Shown here piece by piece: positions 35,147 to 37,531 of a DNA stretch of 37,531 nucleotides (position 1 is the first letter of the stretch; every line of letters begins with the position of its first letter). This stretch comes from Cellvibrionaceae bacterium (GTDB taxonomy: Bacteria; Pseudomonadota; Gammaproteobacteria; Pseudomonadales; Cellvibrionaceae). The stretch spans positions 1-37,531 of the forward strand of contig JAOXRT010000263.1 in the NCBI GenBank assembly GCA_025800365.1, written 5' to 3'. The notes under the pieces were generated by a model. It made no database searches. It had not been told where the DNA came from and saw nothing but the letters and a program-made list of their open reading frames with translations. The translations under genes and the position numbers were made by a program.

Positions 35147-35398
35147 TTAGTCATGTATCTGTTTCTGGGAAATGAATCGGCAAATCTTCAGGATATTGCC
35201 AAAGTTGTATTCGTCTAGGTGCTCAGAGCTCACTTCCATCTGATACGTTTCCTCAATGAATACGATAAGTTCCACTAAAAGAATTGAGTCCAATATAGAG
35301 CCATCGAGTAATGGATGTTCAGGGTCAAGCCTTTTACCTACTTGCTCGGCGATAAAATTTGTAATTTCTTCAACTTGAGGCATGTGTTTACTACTCAT
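35147..35398 (-). CDS. DltC/AlmF-like carrier protein
   Basis: An 83-residue phosphopantetheine carrier. The attachment serine is S38 in GSILDSILLVELIVFIEETYQ, which resembles the LLDSM-x3-L context of D-alanyl carrier protein DltC more than the GADSLD of fatty-acid ACP. Acidic surface residues follow (SSEHLDEYNF). It overlaps the upstream acyltransferase gene by eight bases and lies 16 bases before the ligase, so it is probably loaded by that ligase. In Vibrio cholerae AlmF has the same role for glycine. A phosphopantetheinyl transferase must come from elsewhere in the genome. Confidence 0.85.
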   Translation of the reverse strand: MSSKHMPQVEEITNFIAEQVGKRLDPEHPLLDGSILDSILLVELIVFIEETYQMEVSSEHLDEYNFGNILKICRFISQKQIHD

Positions 35399-36266
35399 AA
35401 ATTGGAGCCTCGCCAGAAGGACGAGTCTTGAAGCGCTTGTGGGCCCATAGATACTGTTCCGGGCTTCTACGAATAGAGTGCTCTAAAAAACGGTGATAAC
35501 TTGAGATGAAGCTATCTGGGCAGTCTAGAGGTAGTGCCTGGTGATACTTGAGGGTTAAAGAATTTTGCTGCTCGGTGGTATAGAAGCTAATAGGTATAAC
35601 GGTAGCAGCGGTGAGCTTGGCGAGCCTATAACTGGCTGTACTGGTAGCCGTTGGCACACCAAAAAAGTTGTTAAAAGTGCTTCCCGCTTCGCCGAGATCT
35701 TGGTCTGGAGCTATCCATAAAATACCTCCTGCTTTTAAGATTTTGATCATCCCGCGTACATCTTTGGTGCTTACTAGGCCTTTTGCCCAGCGCAATCGGC
35801 CTTGGCTGATTGCTTTGTCGAAAAATGGGTTTTTATTGGGCTGATAGCTGACGTAGATTGGCAGGTTTTTAGTTGCAACAATGCCCGCGATATCCATGCA
35901 ATTGAAATGTCCTCCTAAAAGAATGACCCCTTTCCCTTGTTTATGTAGCCGCTCCACCAGAGCTTCATTCAATAGGTGGCTATTGCTTCGATAGTGATTT
36001 AGCGGGCTTACCCAAGAAGCAAAGGCTTCAAAATAAGAGCTCAAGGTGTAACTAACGTTCTTCTCTAGCAGGTGCGAACGGCTAGCCATGCTTAAGTTAG
36101 GAAAGCACAACTGAAGGTTCTTTTGAATAATCTTTCGACGTGATTTGAGTGCCGACTTAAAGATCATGGCCGACATTTGCGCCAGCTTTTCCCGTCCTTG
36201 AGCGCCTATCATTGCTAGAACTTTGCAAGCGATATACAGCAGATAGTGTTTTATTGAGTATTCCAT
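35391..36266 (-). CDS. LpxL-like lipid A late acyltransferase
   Basis: A 291-residue protein from the ATG at 36266 with the complete Kdo2-lipid A acyltransferase signature: IQKNLQLCFPNL near residue 50, LLGGHFNCMDIAG containing the catalytic HX4D (H120, D125), VSYQPNKNPFFDKAISQGRLRWAKG, ILWIAPDQDLGEAGSTFNNFFGVPTATS and the ending YLWAHKRFKTRPSGEAPIYE. It would transfer an acyl chain from ACP to lipid A at the inner membrane. Being first in the operon with an AlmE/F/G-like set, it may supply the secondary chain that is later aminoacylated, as LpxN does in Vibrio cholerae; that step is inferred. A TTG at 36278 is in frame but less likely. Confidence 0.92.
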   Translation of the reverse strand: MEYSIKHYLLYIACKVLAMIGAQGREKLAQMSAMIFKSALKSRRKIIQKNLQLCFPNLSMASRSHLLEKNVSYTLSSYFEAFASWVSPLNHYRSNSHLLNEALVERLHKQGKGVILLGGHFNCMDIAGIVATKNLPIYVSYQPNKNPFFDKAISQGRLRWAKGLVSTKDVRGMIKILKAGGILWIAPDQDLGEAGSTFNNFFGVPTATSTASYRLAKLTAATVIPISFYTTEQQNSLTLKYHQALPLDCPDSFISSYHRFLEHSIRRSPEQYLWAHKRFKTRPSGEAPIYE

Positions 36267-36296
36267 TATATGAGCCAAAGAATCAATTCTGGGCTC

Positions 36297-36302
36297 AGTC
36301 TA
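36297..36302 (-). promoter_or_regulatory. Candidate extended -10 of the lipid A modification operon
   Basis: On the minus strand TGC-TAGACT gives an extended -10 (TGn + TAGACT). The hexamer edge lies exactly 10 bases from the nearest unit of the repeat array at 36313-36351. The -35 position (AGAAGG) is poor and is covered by the array, as expected for an activator-dependent promoter. It is 31 bases upstream of the acyltransferase ATG. Confidence 0.5.
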
Positions 36303-36312
36303 GCAAGGGGCA

Positions 36313-36351
36313 ATTAATACCTTCTTAACTCTTTATTAACAGCACCTTAAT
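36313..36351. promoter_or_regulatory. Four TTAA-core hexamers at exact 11-bp spacing (PmrA-box-like operator)
   Basis: ATTAAT (36313-36318), CTTAAC (36324-36329), ATTAAC (36335-36340) and CTTAAT (36346-36351) are separated by exactly five bases each, giving an 11-bp period over four units on one DNA face. Pairs of TTAA-core hexamers five bases apart are the known form of PmrA boxes and related OmpR-family operators. The array occupies the -35 regions of two divergent candidate promoters with symmetrical 10-base gaps to each -10. The OmpR-type regulator at 32126 is the likely ligand. The flanks at the next 11-bp steps (36302 and 36357) do not match, so the array is four units. Confidence 0.75.
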
Positions 36352-36361
36352 GGCCTAGCGC

Positions 36362-36367
36362 TATGAT
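36362..36367 (+). promoter_or_regulatory. Candidate -10 of the efflux adaptor gene
   Basis: TATGAT, one mismatch from consensus, begins exactly 10 bases after the last unit of the repeat array and 38 bases before the adaptor ATG. No good -35 is present at 17 bases, where repeat units three and four lie, again fitting an activator-dependent promoter. Confidence 0.5.
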
Positions 36368-36399
36368 TCGATTAAGTTTGAATAAGGTGAGTAATTGAA

Positions 36400-37518
36400 A
36401 TGGCCAATAAGTGGAAACTCTTTCTATCTCTATTGCTGCTCGTATTTACAATATTGGTATTGCTAGAAGAAGACGGTGACGTACAGGATCAGCCGGCTGT
36501 AGAAACAACAGCAAAGCCCCATGTGCTTAGTGTGACTACTGCCCACGCGGCACCGTATCAGCAGAGCCTGCATGTAAGAGGACAAATAGAAGCGGCTTGG
36601 GTGGGTACCCTATATGCCCCGGTATCGGGGGCGGTGCATAAAACAGCGCCTTTAGCTGTTGCTGGAGCATCTTTAAAGAAGGGTGATGAGCTGTACGGGG
36701 TAAATATCAGCGAGTATCAGCGAGACTTTGAGCGAGCGAAAGCCGCAATGCTAGAAGCTGAAATCGCCTACCAGGAAGATTTAGATGAGCATCAAATAAA
36801 GCGCAAGCAATGGCAAGGGGTGCTCAATAAGAAGCCTTCCGAACGGGCACTTAATATACCCCAGAGGAAGGTTAGTGAACACAACTTGAAAAGCGCCAGA
36901 AACCAGCTGCGTCATGCGAAAGAACAAATTAACAAAGCTACGATGTATGCGCCTTTTGACCTTACCGTAAAGGAAAAGCTCATTGCTGACGGCCAGCAGC
37001 TCGAAGCAGGAACAGAAGTGTTTCGCGTTATCAGTAGTAAGCAGCAAATAAAGCTAGGCTTATTAAATGAACAACTAGTGCGCTTATCTGATGATTGGAA
37101 GCTACAGGCTTTGCAGTTTTATTGCTCTGCAAATAAGAGCTTCGGCACGGCAAGGGTTTCCTCTGGGGGGAGATACACCGAAGGCAATAGCCTACAGCGC
37201 ATTTACTTTTTGAATATTCTGTCGGCGGCAGAATGTGTGGCTGGTGAGCAAGTAAAGCTCATTCTTCCCGGCAAAACTTATCTGAGGGCTTTAGAGGTTC
37301 CAGAATCTAGCATTAGTCGAGAGGGTTATCTCTGGACAGTAGATGAGAATGCTAGCTTGCAAAAATTGAAAGCCAAGGTAATAGACACTTTAGAAGGCGC
37401 CTATGTGATTGAGGCGCCAGCTATAGGCAATTCCTATCGTATTGCTAGGTATCCATTGCGCTCGTTTTCAAATGGCCAGCAAGTTCTGCTCGGTGAGAAG
37501 CAGGAGGCGAATCTGTGA
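36400..37518 (+). CDS. Periplasmic adaptor (membrane fusion) protein, HlyD/RND type
   Basis: A 372-residue protein with an N-terminal membrane anchor (~6-22, LFLSLLLLVFTILVLL), a lipoyl half-motif (TLYAPVSGAVHKTAPLAVAGASLKKGDELYGV), a coiled-coil hairpin (~105-175, YQRDFERAKAAMLEAEIAYQED... KSARNQLRHAKEQINKA), the second lipoyl half (MYAPFDLTVKEKLIADGQQLEAGTEVFRV) and beta-barrel/membrane-proximal domains to the C-terminus. This is the order of adaptors that join inner-membrane RND or ABC pumps to outer-membrane channels. It is divergent from the lipid A modification operon and shares its repeat array. The next gene overlaps its stop codon. Confidence 0.88.
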   Translation: MANKWKLFLSLLLLVFTILVLLEEDGDVQDQPAVETTAKPHVLSVTTAHAAPYQQSLHVRGQIEAAWVGTLYAPVSGAVHKTAPLAVAGASLKKGDELYGVNISEYQRDFERAKAAMLEAEIAYQEDLDEHQIKRKQWQGVLNKKPSERALNIPQRKVSEHNLKSARNQLRHAKEQINKATMYAPFDLTVKEKLIADGQQLEAGTEVFRVISSKQQIKLGLLNEQLVRLSDDWKLQALQFYCSANKSFGTARVSSGGRYTEGNSLQRIYFLNILSAAECVAGEQVKLILPGKTYLRALEVPESSISREGYLWTVDENASLQKLKAKVIDTLEGAYVIEAPAIGNSYRIARYPLRSFSNGQQVLLGEKQEANL

Positions 37519-37531
37519 AGTTTCTAGTCCG
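37515..37531 (+). CDS. Start of the next gene, probably the partner pump permease (cut by window end)
   Basis: GTG at 37515 overlaps the adaptor's TGA (GTGA) and has CAGGAGGCG, a near-perfect ribosome binding site, ending six bases upstream. Only five codons (MKFLV) are visible. Adaptor genes of this kind are usually followed by their pump permease, so an RND or ABC permease is expected, but the sequence shown cannot confirm it. Confidence 0.5.

Noticed and set aside
30840-36266. Aryl-polyene or fatty-acid-derived natural product cluster
   Set aside because: There are no ketosynthases, dehydratases or reductases; the ligase has the amino-group-binding Asp and DltA-like blocks and the carrier context is DltC-like, so an aminoacylation system fits better.
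36371-36387. Possible extra half-sites ATTAAG-N5-ATAAGG downstream of the adaptor -10
   Set aside because: They are out of the 11-bp register with the four-unit array and the second lacks the TTAA core; not counted as part of the operator.
1-37531. CRISPR array, tRNA or rRNA genes, insertion sequences or prophage
   Set aside because: No regular repeat-spacer pattern, cloverleaf, transposase or phage protein was seen on reading through the window; a tRNAscan-type search would be needed to exclude degenerate cases.

Overview
The window looks like chromosomal DNA of a Gram-negative gammaproteobacterium, most likely from the Pseudomonadales/Cellvibrionales side of the class. The evidence is gene order. 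From 988 to 24955 the order is hemW-rdgB-DUF4426-metW-metX-yggT-proC-yggS, pilT-pilU, ruvX-yqgE-tonB-gshB, pilGHIJK-chpABC, rsmE. From memory this follows the Pseudomonas aeruginosa PA0386-PA0419 region, without the pyrimidine genes between pilU and ruvX and without chpD/chpE. No rRNA, tRNA, CRISPR array, insertion sequence or phage gene was seen. Both window edges cut genes.

Region 1 (1-7248, all minus strand) is housekeeping. It starts with a truncated HAMP-type membrane sensor, followed by a heme chaperone, a nucleotide-pool sanitising enzyme, methionine biosynthesis (metX/metW), proline biosynthesis (proC) and PLP homeostasis (yggS). Region 2 (7490-9694, plus) encodes the two type IV pilus retraction ATPases, PilT and PilU. 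Region 3 (9704-12604, minus) carries ruvX, yqgE, a TonB3-like protein and gshB. Region 4 (13066-24955, plus) is the complete Pil-Chp chemosensory operon for twitching motility: two CheY-like regulators, a CheW, the receptor PilJ, a CheR, the large hybrid kinase ChpA (three canonical HPt domains seen), a CheB and a second CheW. A terminator separates it from convergent rsmE.

Region 5 (25824-30816, plus) is a tight four-gene sensory/uptake cassette: NarL-type response regulator, TonB-dependent receptor, a periplasmic ABC-type binding protein with no permease or ATPase beside it, and a NarX-type histidine kinase.

Region 6 (30840-36266, minus) is the most interesting part. It is a six-gene operon, in transcription order: LpxL-like lipid A late acyltransferase, DltC/AlmF-like carrier protein, DltA/AlmE-like amino-acid adenylating ligase, a divergent second LpxL-superfamily protein placed like AlmG, an OmpR-family response regulator and its histidine kinase. 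I interpret it as an AlmEFG-like lipid A aminoacylation system (envelope charge masking, cationic peptide resistance) with its own late acyltransferase and its own two-component system. Divergently transcribed, at 36400, is an HlyD/RND-type adaptor followed by a gene cut by the window end. Between the two transcription units are four TTAA-core hexamers at exact 11-bp spacing (36313-36351). They resemble PmrA boxes, and a candidate -10 element lies exactly 10 bp beyond each edge. The regulator in the operon probably controls both directions from this array.
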